A program made the position numbers and the translations under genes. Below, piece after piece: positions 1 to 6,568 of a DNA stretch of 36,026 nucleotides. The stretch comes from a virus. How positions within the stretch are numbered: position 1 is the first letter of the stretch; each line of letters begins with the position of its first letter. Below the pieces are notes generated by a model. The model was not told the origin of the DNA. It saw only the letters and a list, made by a program, of their open reading frames with translations, and did no database searches. The stretch spans positions 1 to 36,026 of the IMG/VR virus record IMGVR_UViG_3300030419_007643; one strand, given 5' to 3'.

Positions 1-30
1 ATACTGGTCAATAGTTTTAAAATCTTCAAA

Positions 31-61
31 CCCCCTCTCTTCTTAGAGAGGGGGTTTTTTT
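31..61 (+). terminator. Rho-independent terminator
   Basis: A perfect 10-bp stem (CCCCCTCTCT at 31-40, AGAGAGGGGG at 45-54) encloses a 4-base TCTT loop and is followed directly by seven T residues. This is a textbook intrinsic terminator for transcription arriving from the left. The gene it ends lies outside the window; bases 1-30 show nothing I can assign. Confidence 0.93.
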
Positions 62-63
62 AT

Positions 64-91
64 TTAACATCCATTTTACTTATTGTATACT
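64..91 (+). promoter_or_regulatory. Sigma70-like promoter
   Basis: TTAACA (64-69) matches the -35 box at five of six positions. After a 16-base spacer, TATACT (86-91) matches the -10 box at five of six. It sits between the terminator and the first gene, so transcription appears to restart here through host sigma70. This would suit an early or middle unit covering the 59-aa protein, phosphomannomutase and FtsZ-like genes. The assignment is by consensus only. Confidence 0.6.
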
Positions 92-133
92 ATATATGAA
101 ATGAAGTAACAACCATTATATACGGAGGTAATC

Positions 134-313
134 ATGGAACAGAATCAAGCACTTCAACTACTCGTCGCTGGTGTCCAAAAGGGGCAAGCAAATGGGATCT
201 TTTCCCTAGAAGAGTCAGCAGCACTAGCACAGGCAGTCAACGCCTTCCGCCCACCAGAAGAGGCTGTTGAGGAAGAGCCTGAAGAAGCAGATGATGCCGA
301 AGCAGCAGAATAA
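134..313 (+). CDS. Small acidic phage protein, 59 aa
   Basis: This reading frame has a strong ribosome binding site (GGAGGT at 124-129) and ATG at 134, and ends at TAA 311-313. The first two thirds look like an alpha-helical segment rich in Gln, Ala and Leu (ALQLLVAGVQKGQ, SLEESAALAQAVNAF). The last 20 residues are almost all Glu, Asp and Ala. It has no signal peptide, membrane segment or catalytic motif, and I do not recognise a function. It lies just behind the promoter and overlaps the start of the phosphomannomutase gene by about 20 bases, so the two are probably translationally coupled. The ribosome binding site, helical composition and position make it a credible gene despite its size. 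Confidence 0.72.
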   Translation: MEQNQALQLLVAGVQKGQANGIFSLEESAALAQAVNAFRPPEEAVEEEPEEADDAEAAE

Positions 314-1094
314 AACGATTGTTCTTTTTGATTTAGATGGCACTCTAACAGAAGCCAGAAAAGAAATTGATCTTAGTTTGTTAGTCGAACCCCTCGAAAA
401 GCTCATAAGAGTTTCTGAGATTGGTATTCTCACTGGCAGTGGCTTAAATTATGTACAAGAACAAGCCGCTCCTCTTTTCCCATTTCACAGACTTATGGAA
501 AAGATGCACATTCTTCCATGCAACGGTACTGAATATTTTGCACCAATAATGAAGTTGACACACAGTACTGACATGTCAGAAAAGCTAGGGGAGCTTAAAT
601 TTGAAAGCCTCATGAAGAATATCATAGAACTACAACTGCAATGCATCGAAAAGTTTGATATTCCTCTTACCGGACACTTCGTTGATTTTCGAGGATCGAT
701 GATTAATTGGTGTCCAATTGGGAGAAACGCGAGCCAAGAGCAGCGGAATCGATTTAAAGAAATGGACAAATCTCTTGGCATTAGAGAAGAGTTCTTGTCT
801 TTGTTGAGAAAAGAAATCGAGAATAACAAAATAGAGGGAATAACTGCCGTATTAGGCGGGAATACATCGTTCGACATTTACCCAGATAATTGGGATAAAA
901 CATATGCCCTACAACATTTTGAAGATTATGATGTTTACTTTGTAGGCGACAGATGTGAAGAAAATGGTAATGATTATGAAGTTTGTAAAGCTTTGGGAGA
1001 AAGATGCTTCGCTGTAAAAAGCCCAGAAGATACCGCCAAACTTATAAACGAAACTTTGTTACCCATGTTAACAGATTGCCCTGATTGCAATTAG
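291..1094 (+). CDS. Eukaryotic-type phosphomannomutase (HAD superfamily)
   Basis: The protein (267 aa from ATG 291) belongs to the HAD-type phosphomannomutases known mainly from eukaryotes (PMM1/PMM2, about 250 aa), which interconvert mannose-6-P and mannose-1-P. The nucleophile and acid/base pair are in DLDGTLT (Asp14, Asp16). The family block FRGSMINWCPIGRNASQEQR and the later GGNTSFDIYPDNWDKTYAL match the human PMM2 pattern closely, and VGDRCEENGNDYE fits the Mg-binding loop. The product would feed GDP-mannose synthesis, which fits the glycosyltransferase island starting 5.5 kb downstream, although no GDP-mannose pyrophosphorylase is visible. ATG 294 is an equally possible start. A TTG at 267 would lengthen the frame by eight codons but lacks a ribosome binding site. 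Phosphoglucomutase activity is possible. Confidence 0.86.
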   Translation: MMPKQQNKTIVLFDLDGTLTEARKEIDLSLLVEPLEKLIRVSEIGILTGSGLNYVQEQAAPLFPFHRLMEKMHILPCNGTEYFAPIMKLTHSTDMSEKLGELKFESLMKNIIELQLQCIEKFDIPLTGHFVDFRGSMINWCPIGRNASQEQRNRFKEMDKSLGIREEFLSLLRKEIENNKIEGITAVLGGNTSFDIYPDNWDKTYALQHFEDYDVYFVGDRCEENGNDYEVCKALGERCFAVKSPEDTAKLINETLLPMLTDCPDCN

Positions 1095-1112
1095 AAAATA
1101 GGAGGAGACAGC

Positions 1113-2267
1113 ATGTCATTGGATTTAGATATCCCAACTTTAGATATTGAGGATTTTGACCCGGAGTTAGCGGAAGCACAAAAGGTTGATGAAGTTAAAG
1201 ATGAATCTGGCGGAGCACTAACTTACGCCATCATTGGCTCAGGCCAAGGTGGTGGACGGATCGCCAAAGCTTTTTATGATTTGGGGTATCGAAAGACAGT
1301 TGCTTTCAATACTGCAAAATCTGATCTGGCATTGTTGGATCTACCAGATAAACACAAGTTTTATGTGGACTATTATGGAGACCAGGGCGCCGGAAAGAAT
1401 CAGGAAAAAGCTCGAATTGCTTATGAGTCTCGAAGTCAAGAAATCTTCAACAAACTCCGTGAAATCTTTGGTGAGAATATTGACCGCATTATTGTTTGTG
1501 TTGGCGCCGCAGGCGGCACTGGAGGCGGAAGCGTCAATACTCTTGTGGACATTGCAAAACGTTATTTCACCTATGTAGGACGCGAAGATGCTAACGAGCG
1601 AGTTGGAGTCATTGCTTCTTTGCCAACAACTGGCGAAGCAGCCTCTCCTGCTGTTGCCAAGAACGCACACAATCGAATGACGGAATTGTGCGCTTCTGCT
1701 GAAAACGGTGAGTTTGCGCCACTTATTCTTGTCGATAATGATAAAATTAAGAAGCTTTATCCACAACTCACAGTCAAACAGTTTTGGCCGACACTAAATA
1801 ACACAGTTGCTGGCTTGTTTCACATCTTCAATGTGTTGGCAACAAAGAATTCGGATTATACATCTTTTGATCCAGCGGATTACGATACAATCATGAAGAC
1901 AAGGGGTTGCATGATTATGGGCGTTACAACTGTTAAGAATGTCGAGAATGAAACTTCTGTTTCTTTGGCCCTTAAACAAAACCTTGAGAAAACACTTCTC
2001 GCAGGAGGTTTTGATTTGACGACTGCTGAAGGTGCTGCAAGCATTATCGTTGGAGGAACCAAACTTTATGAAGAAGTTGCTGGTCTTATGGATTCTATTG
2101 AGTACGGCTTTGATACTCTTGCTACAATCACTGGGGGTGCCATTATTCACCGAGGAATCTATGAAGATTCTGCCAGGGATAAATTGGTTGCTTACACCAT
2201 GGTTGGTGGGCTAGACGCTCCTGAAAAACGACTTGAGGAGCTTCGAAAGTTTTTACAAATTAAGTGA
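1113..2267 (+). CDS. FtsZ/tubulin-superfamily GTPase
   Basis: This 384-aa protein has the layout of an FtsZ/TubZ-type polymerising GTPase, with a good ribosome binding site (GGAGGA) nine bases before ATG. Residues 1-35 form an acidic leader. The nucleotide-binding T1 loop is GSGQGGGR (42-49), DQGAGKN fits the T3 region, and the tubulin signature is AGGTGGGS (133-140). The T7 catalytic loop is probably FDPADYDTIM, with Asp253 and Asp256 equivalent to the paired acidic residues of FtsZ. Both GTP binding and polymer-dependent hydrolysis therefore look intact. No FtsZ-type C-terminal anchor peptide is seen; the protein ends soon after a helical ERLEELRKFL. Phage tubulins are known to centre or move DNA in jumbo phages, and bacterial FtsZ drives division. 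Which role applies here is unknown. Confidence 0.87.
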   Translation: MSLDLDIPTLDIEDFDPELAEAQKVDEVKDESGGALTYAIIGSGQGGGRIAKAFYDLGYRKTVAFNTAKSDLALLDLPDKHKFYVDYYGDQGAGKNQEKARIAYESRSQEIFNKLREIFGENIDRIIVCVGAAGGTGGGSVNTLVDIAKRYFTYVGREDANERVGVIASLPTTGEAASPAVAKNAHNRMTELCASAENGEFAPLILVDNDKIKKLYPQLTVKQFWPTLNNTVAGLFHIFNVLATKNSDYTSFDPADYDTIMKTRGCMIMGVTTVKNVENETSVSLALKQNLEKTLLAGGFDLTTAEGAASIIVGGTKLYEEVAGLMDSIEYGFDTLATITGGAIIHRGIYEDSARDKLVAYTMVGGLDAPEKRLEELRKFLQIK

Positions 2268-2274
2268 CAATGCA

Positions 2275-2604
2275 ATGAATAAGACGCTTCATTATGTTTG
2301 TGAACCAAATAATTTTAGCATCTCTTTGTCTATTTCATATAACAAAATAGCAACTGTGGCAATTTATAGCAACGAAGAACCTTTGTGTCGTAGAAAGTTT
2401 TTGATGGCCGATGGCGGCGCAGAAAAAGAAGAGATAAATGAGCTAGTTGCCATGTTTTGTGACTTGTTTATAGAAAATCAACTTAGGGAACAAAATTTTG
2501 AAGGTGAAATGGACGGAAGTGAATTTATTATACAAACAGCTAGATCTTCTTTGAGAAAAACGTACAACAAGCTTGGATTACCTGTGTGGCATCGGCGGCC
2601 CTAA
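2275..2604 (+). CDS. Hypothetical protein downstream of FtsZ-like GTPase
   Basis: This 109-aa protein has no family I recognise. ATG 2275 lies seven bases after the stop of the FtsZ-like gene. A TTG at 2233 would add 14 codons inside that gene but has no ribosome binding site, so I prefer the ATG. The N-terminal half is predicted beta (FSISLSISYNKIATVAIYSN), followed by an acidic helical stretch (EKEEINELVAMFCDLFIENQL) and a basic C-terminus. The tight spacing suggests co-expression with the GTPase, and a regulator or adaptor of the filament is possible but only inferred. Its last 27 bases overlap the 3' end of the protease gene on the opposite strand. Confidence 0.6.
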   Translation: MNKTLHYVCEPNNFSISLSISYNKIATVAIYSNEEPLCRRKFLMADGGAEKEEINELVAMFCDLFIENQLREQNFEGEMDGSEFIIQTARSSLRKTYNKLGLPVWHRRP

Positions 2605-3354
2605 CCAATTGATTTTTGGCACTAATTTCGGTGCCATCTCTCTATTGATAGTTTCCTTAATAAAATTAATCATGTCTTCGTGCGTGGGTGAAACAGAAAC
2701 CATCGGAAAGTATATATTTACCGAATGTATCATTCCTACCAAATGGCCTTTATCATTAAAAATGGGAGAACCAGAACTACCCCCAGCAGCGGGTATTGAA
2801 TAATATGCTGCTTTTTTATCTTCTACATTTCCCATAAAAAAGCCTTCTAATAGTGGAACAGTGTTTTTGTAAAAGATACCAACTGGTGCAGCAATGTTGA
2901 AAACCCTGTCTCCAATGTTTGGCATCTTGGTGCTAATTCTAGCTATTTTGTTTTTTAGATTTTTTGCAAACAGAATACATACATCAAAATCAAAATTCAT
3001 GTTAATGATATTGCTAAGATGCCTCTCTTCGTTTAATGTCACAGATTCGATAATCACTTCATACCCTATAACTCCAGGCTGTTTTGTCATATCGTCACTA
3101 TCACACACATGAGCAGCAGTCAGAATATAGGATCCTTGTTCGCCACCAGCAATCACAACTCCTGAACCAGTGGTCATCATTGGCTCTGTTGAGCAATAAC
3201 TGCTGTTTTCGTCAGTCTTACAGGAAAAAACATTTACAGTTTTTTCTATATTTACAAAAGTTTCTCGGGTATCGAGAGGTATGTTGATGTTTTGATTTGC
3301 ACAAGATGTGGTCAAAAACAATTGTATTAATAGGGCTGTTATTAAGGTGCGCAT
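2578..3354 (-). CDS. Exported trypsin-like serine protease, probable lipoprotein
   Basis: The 258-aa product starts with a short basic, hydrophobic signal (MRTLITALLIQLFL) ending in TTSC, so Cys18 could be lipidated. The lipobox is imperfect because Leu is at -4 rather than -3. The chymotrypsin-fold catalytic triad is complete: His82 in TAAHVC, Asp124 in NFDFDVCIL and Ser194 in GGSSGSP. This places it in the trypsin-like S1 family, acting in the periplasm or at the envelope. Three further Cys residues (45, 54, 84) may form disulfides. There is no PDZ domain. It is the only gene on this strand, surrounded by + strand phage genes, and looks like a moron acquired separately. Its start has no clear Shine-Dalgarno sequence. 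The function could be processing of envelope or virion proteins, or defence against host or rival factors. Confidence 0.85.
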   Translation of the reverse strand: MRTLITALLIQLFLTTSCANQNINIPLDTRETFVNIEKTVNVFSCKTDENSSYCSTEPMMTTGSGVVIAGGEQGSYILTAAHVCDSDDMTKQPGVIGYEVIIESVTLNEERHLSNIINMNFDFDVCILFAKNLKNKIARISTKMPNIGDRVFNIAAPVGIFYKNTVPLLEGFFMGNVEDKKAAYYSIPAAGGSSGSPIFNDKGHLVGMIHSVNIYFPMVSVSPTHEDMINFIKETINREMAPKLVPKINWLGPPMPHR

Positions 3355-3356
3355 GT

Positions 3357-3364
3357 TATAAATA
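3357..3364 (+). promoter_or_regulatory. T4-late-promoter-like TATAAATA box
   Basis: The octamer TATAAATA is the T4 late-promoter consensus recognised by gp55. It lies about 93 bases before the phoH start, just beyond the 5' end of the protease gene. A gp55-type sigma factor is encoded later in the window, so the box has a candidate reader. In AT-rich DNA a chance match is possible. Confidence 0.4.
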
Positions 3365-3374
3365 GATAAATTTA

Positions 3375-3396
3375 TTATAAATATTTTTCTTTTTTT
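3375..3396 (+). promoter_or_regulatory. TATAAATA plus T-rich tract, possible late promoter
   Basis: A second TATAAATA (3376-3383) runs directly into TTTTTCTTTTTTT. Nearly the same string, with one A missing, occurs at 18096-18115 after the late sigma gene. The repetition in two intergenic sites argues for a regulatory element, most simply a gp55-dependent promoter for phoH. On the opposite strand the same bases contain TATAAT (3379-3374), which could serve the protease gene. Confidence 0.5.
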
Positions 3397-3456
3397 ACAT
3401 GTTAAAATGTTTTAAAATAATCTATATATTATTGACAGCCCCAAGGCGGGAATAAT

Positions 3457-4770
3457 ATGGCAAAGAAAACCTACGTTTTTGATACTAGCGTCTGCTTGAC
3501 AGATTACAACTCTATTCGATCATTTGATAACAACGATGTTGTTATTCCATTAAAAGTATTAGATGAAATTGATGGAAACAAAAAGCGCCAAGATGGTGCA
3601 GGAACAAATGCGCGTAGAATTATCAAACTTTTAGATTCATTCAGAAGCAAAGGAAGCCTTCAAAAGGGCGTAAGAATTGAAAAGGGAAAGGGGATCATAT
3701 TTGTTAGAAACTATGATCCTTCAATCTTACCAAGCGATCTAGATCTTGCATGTCCTGATAATCAAATTGTAGCAACAGCTTTTACAGAACAGCACAATAA
3801 TCCTAAAAGAAAAGTAATCGTTGTCTCTCGCGATATTAATATGCGAGTAAAGTGCGATGCTTTGGGTCTGCTATCAGAAGATTACAACGAAAGCCAAGTT
3901 GTTGGCCGTGCAGAAGACGTTTATAAGGGATTTACCAAATACTTGGTTGATGATCAAATTATTGACCAGTTCTATGTTGATGAAAACATATACGTTGATG
4001 AAGAAGAGATCAGACTGTACGCTAACCAATTTGTCATGCTCGTGTCTAATTCAAACGAAAAGAAGACAGCCTTAGCGAGATTTGTCAATTATCAGCAACC
4101 TCTATCTAGAATCCATGAAAGAGAGATTTGGTCTTTGCGACCAAAGAATAAAGAACAAAGTTTTGCAATTGATCTTCTTATGGATCCAAAAGTTGCTGTT
4201 GTGTCCCTAATTGGCAAGGCTGGCTCTGGTAAAACCCTCCTGGCTATCGCTGCTGGACTTGAACAAAGTATTGGGAACTCAAATAACAGCAGATATCGTC
4301 GCCTAATAGTCTCCAGGCCAATTCAGCCTCTGGGCAAAGACTTGGGCTATTTGCCGGGGACTCTAGAAGAAAAAATGTCTCCTTGGTTGGCGCCAATCCA
4401 AGACAACTTAGAATATTTGATGGGAAATGATATCATGACCCTCAAAGATCATCTGCTTCGCGGAACAATCGAGATCGAAGCTCTTACCTATATAAGAGGA
4501 AGATCTATCTCTAATGCTTACATTATTATTGATGAAGCCCAAAACTTAACCAGACATGAAGTAAAAACTATCTTAACAAGAGTGGGAGAAAATACTAAAA
4601 TCATATTTACAGGAGATATAGACCAAATTGATAACATCTATGTTGATGGAACTTCAAATGGTCTTACATATGCTGTGGAAAAATTAAAGCAGTATGAAGT
4701 ATCAGCACATGTCTCTTTGAGAAAAGGTGAAAGAAGTAAAGTTGCTACATTAGCAGCAAACATATTATAA
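3457..4770 (+). CDS. phoH: PIN-PhoH family ATPase/RNase
   Basis: The 437-aa protein has the two-domain PhoH2/YlaK layout. An N-terminal PIN ribonuclease domain (about 1-140) carries acidic positions in VFDTSV, VLDEIDGNKKR and SRDINMR. A linker follows, then a PhoH-type P-loop ATPase. Walker A is GKAGSGKT (253-260) and Walker B is IIIDEAQN, with Asp359 and Glu360. PhoH2 proteins unwind and cleave RNA, and PhoH genes are very common in marine phages, often linked to host stress or phosphate limitation, although their role in phages is not settled. The length matches bacterial PhoH2 (about 430 aa). Upstream is the 100-bp divergent region with the late-promoter-like boxes; a GGCGGG stretch precedes ATG. 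It probably heads a unit running through the nuclease gene. Confidence 0.95.
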   Translation: MAKKTYVFDTSVCLTDYNSIRSFDNNDVVIPLKVLDEIDGNKKRQDGAGTNARRIIKLLDSFRSKGSLQKGVRIEKGKGIIFVRNYDPSILPSDLDLACPDNQIVATAFTEQHNNPKRKVIVVSRDINMRVKCDALGLLSEDYNESQVVGRAEDVYKGFTKYLVDDQIIDQFYVDENIYVDEEEIRLYANQFVMLVSNSNEKKTALARFVNYQQPLSRIHEREIWSLRPKNKEQSFAIDLLMDPKVAVVSLIGKAGSGKTLLAIAAGLEQSIGNSNNSRYRRLIVSRPIQPLGKDLGYLPGTLEEKMSPWLAPIQDNLEYLMGNDIMTLKDHLLRGTIEIEALTYIRGRSISNAYIIIDEAQNLTRHEVKTILTRVGENTKIIFTGDIDQIDNIYVDGTSNGLTYAVEKLKQYEVSAHVSLRKGERSKVATLAANIL

Positions 4771-4779
4771 GGTAATAAA

Positions 4780-5112
4780 ATGAGCGAAACACAACAAGAT
4801 AATTGTCAAGTTAATTATAGCATAGAAGATGTCGGAGAAGCCTCTGATTTAGAAAACATTGTAGTCCCCAATTCCTCTCTGAAAAAAATGGTGATTAATT
4901 ACGTGGGCCAAATTGTTAAGCCTCTTGATGATGAGGTTACAGTGGAAATGGTCATCTCTGTTTTGGCAGACGAATTTCCAGAAGTTATCATGCCATTGGC
5001 TGAAGAAAACTGGATGAGAGGATATGAACAAGCTTTGGCTGATGTTGATAAAGGCCAAGAATTATGGGCTCAAGACCAAGCCGCCCAAGCTCAGGAGGGG
5101 GAAGATGAGTAA
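4780..5112 (+). CDS. Small acidic hypothetical protein
   Basis: This 110-aa protein is strongly acidic, with no membrane segment or catalytic motif. Its middle (about 35-85) looks helical and globular: KKMVINYVGQIVKPL, then VTVEMVISVLADEFPEVIMPLAEENWMRGYEQAL. The last 25 residues are a Gln/Ala/Glu tail. It begins nine bases after phoH with a weak AAGG ribosome binding site, and its TAA overlaps the next ATG (TAATG at 5110-5114), showing translational coupling to the metallopeptidase candidate. I cannot name a function. A small transcription or virion-assembly factor is possible but nothing in the sequence proves it. Confidence 0.72.
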   Translation: MSETQQDNCQVNYSIEDVGEASDLENIVVPNSSLKKMVINYVGQIVKPLDDEVTVEMVISVLADEFPEVIMPLAEENWMRGYEQALADVDKGQELWAQDQAAQAQEGEDE

Positions 5113-5801
5113 TGGACGACTATATAAAAAACAAGGCATTAGAGGCGCAAGAGAACTCTAGTGAGAAATATCTCTTTAATGTTCCCATCATTATATTAGA
5201 TTCCTTCATAAATAAAATCAATCTCGACTTTGTTACGAAAAAGATAGAAAGCTTATTGCCAAAAACTCTTTTTAGAAACATCGAGGCAATATACATTGGC
5301 AATTTTGATGTGCTAAACAGCAGAGGTGTTAATGCAGCTTATACGGATGGCGTAATATATCTAACAAACGTGCAGGACGATGAAGCGGATATCATTGATG
5401 ATATTGTTCATGAGATTGCTCATGCTGTTGAAGAGATGTACGGGATGCACATTTATTCTGACGATAGAATCGAGAGTGAATTTATTGGCAAAAGAAAAAG
5501 GCTTTTCGATATGCTAAAAGCCGCTGGCCACACCGGCGCCTCTTTGAGCAGCTTTTTGAATCCTGAATATTCCAGAGAATTTGACGAATTTCTGTACCAA
5601 GAAGTTGGATATCCAGCTTTGGTGAACTATTGTTCTGGTTTATTCTTGAGTCCGTATGCTATCACTTCAATTCGCGAATACTTCGCACGAGGATTTGAGC
5701 ATTATTTTCTAAAAAATGATAAAAAGTACTTGATTAAATTGTGTCCTCAGTTATACTATAAGATAGATCAGATGTTTGATAGTATTAACTCAGGTGAATA
5801 A
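5112..5801 (+). CDS. Putative zinc metallopeptidase (HExxH)
   Basis: The 229-aa protein carries HEIAH at residues 100-104 inside a helix (DDIVHEIAHAVEEMYG), the zinc-binding and catalytic signature of gluzincin/metzincin-like peptidases. A third ligand is not obvious; the later EFDEFLYQEVGY and REYFARGFEHYF stretches contain acidic and His residues that could serve, the latter resembling the EYFA pattern of some phage-associated M-type peptidases. There is no signal peptide, so it would act in the cytoplasm, for example on a virion precursor or host protein. It is coupled by a one-base overlap to the upstream gene and followed two bases later by the nuclease gene. Protease activity is inferred from the motif and its helical context only. 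Confidence 0.65.
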   Translation: MDDYIKNKALEAQENSSEKYLFNVPIIILDSFINKINLDFVTKKIESLLPKTLFRNIEAIYIGNFDVLNSRGVNAAYTDGVIYLTNVQDDEADIIDDIVHEIAHAVEEMYGMHIYSDDRIESEFIGKRKRLFDMLKAAGHTGASLSSFLNPEYSREFDEFLYQEVGYPALVNYCSGLFLSPYAITSIREYFARGFEHYFLKNDKKYLIKLCPQLYYKIDQMFDSINSGE

Positions 5802-5803
5802 GC

Positions 5804-6568
5804 ATGACCCACATATCATTTTCGGCTCTTAAGATTTGGAACGAATGTTCCTATAAGCACAAATTAGTCTATATTGACCAAATTAAAGCGTTTAAAGGCA
5901 ATGCATACACTGCTTTTGGTACCGCACTCCACGATGTGTGCGAAAAGAAGCTTTTAGGCGAGAATATGGACGATAAAGACTATTTTTTAACTCGTTTTAA
6001 AGAGGTTCTCGCAGAAATTCCCGAGGAACATAACGAAAAGCTTGTAGAAGATATGAAACTGCAAGGCGTTAGGATTATTCCTCACATAATGCCGGCACTA
6101 AACAAATACTTTAAAGAGTACGAAGTTGTATCTGCAGAAGAGGATATCTTTGAGGTAGTGGATGATTATAAGTTTGCTGACTTCAATTTCAAAGGCTTCA
6201 TCGATCTGGTACTAAAAACACCAGACGGAAAATACCACATTATCGATTGGAAGACATGTTCTTGGGGCTGGGATGCTCGTAGAAAAAACGATAAGATGAC
6301 AACTTATCAGTTAACCTTTTATAAACACTTTTTCGCGAAGAAACACAACATCGACCCAGAAAACATTGAAACTCACTTTGCTCTTTTGAAGAGAACCGCG
6401 AGAAAAGAAAATGTTGAATTCTTTAGAGTAACAAGTGGCCAAACTAAAATTAATAATGCACTTAACTTACTAGAGAATGCTTTGTATAATATAGAAAAAA
6501 ACAACCACATTAAGAATCGGTTGTCCTGTTCGAAATGTGAATTCTACAAAACGGTGAATTGTCCATGA
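5804..6568 (+). CDS. PD-(D/E)XK nuclease, RecB/Cas4-like, probable Fe-S cluster
   Basis: This 254-aa protein has the core of the RecB-family exonucleases. GTALHDVCEKK gives the conserved His and helix, FKGFIDLVL the metal-binding Asp134, and IIDWKT the Asp148-x-Lys150 pair. One Cys near the N-terminus (Cys15 in IWNECSYKHK) and three at the C-terminus (Cys242, 245 and 253 in CSKCEFYKTVNC) match the four-Cys arrangement that holds a 4Fe-4S cluster in AddB and Cas4 proteins. It probably degrades or trims DNA ends during phage recombination, replication or host DNA breakdown. It is not part of a CRISPR locus: no repeats or other cas genes are nearby. Its stop overlaps the first glycosyltransferase start by four bases (ATGA). 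Confidence 0.88.
   Translation: MTHISFSALKIWNECSYKHKLVYIDQIKAFKGNAYTAFGTALHDVCEKKLLGENMDDKDYFLTRFKEVLAEIPEEHNEKLVEDMKLQGVRIIPHIMPALNKYFKEYEVVSAEEDIFEVVDDYKFADFNFKGFIDLVLKTPDGKYHIIDWKTCSWGWDARRKNDKMTTYQLTFYKHFFAKKHNIDPENIETHFALLKRTARKENVEFFRVTSGQTKINNALNLLENALYNIEKNNHIKNRLSCSKCEFYKTVNCP

Noticed and set aside
267-290. TTG 267 as the phosphomannomutase start
   Set aside because: It has no ribosome binding site, would overlap the 59-aa gene further, and adds residues outside the normal family length.
485-877. Long reverse-strand open frame inside the phosphomannomutase gene
   Set aside because: It is a shadow of the coding strand, with no ribosome binding site and no recognisable domain. The same applies to the other long antisense frames, such as 7050-7556, 8400-8990 and 13329-13835.
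2622-2643. Hairpin GGCAC/GTGCC between the convergent genes as a terminator
   Set aside because: The stem is only five base pairs and lacks a T tract on the correct side for either strand; it lies within the protease coding region.
3432-3458. Perfect TTGACA at 3432-3437 as a -35 box for phoH
   Set aside because: The only -10-like sequence at a usable distance (TAATAT, 3453-3458, 15-base spacer) overlaps the phoH start codon, so the transcript would lack the ribosome binding site.
5804-6568. Cas4-like nuclease as evidence of a CRISPR-Cas locus
   Set aside because: No direct-repeat array and no other cas-like gene is visible in the window.
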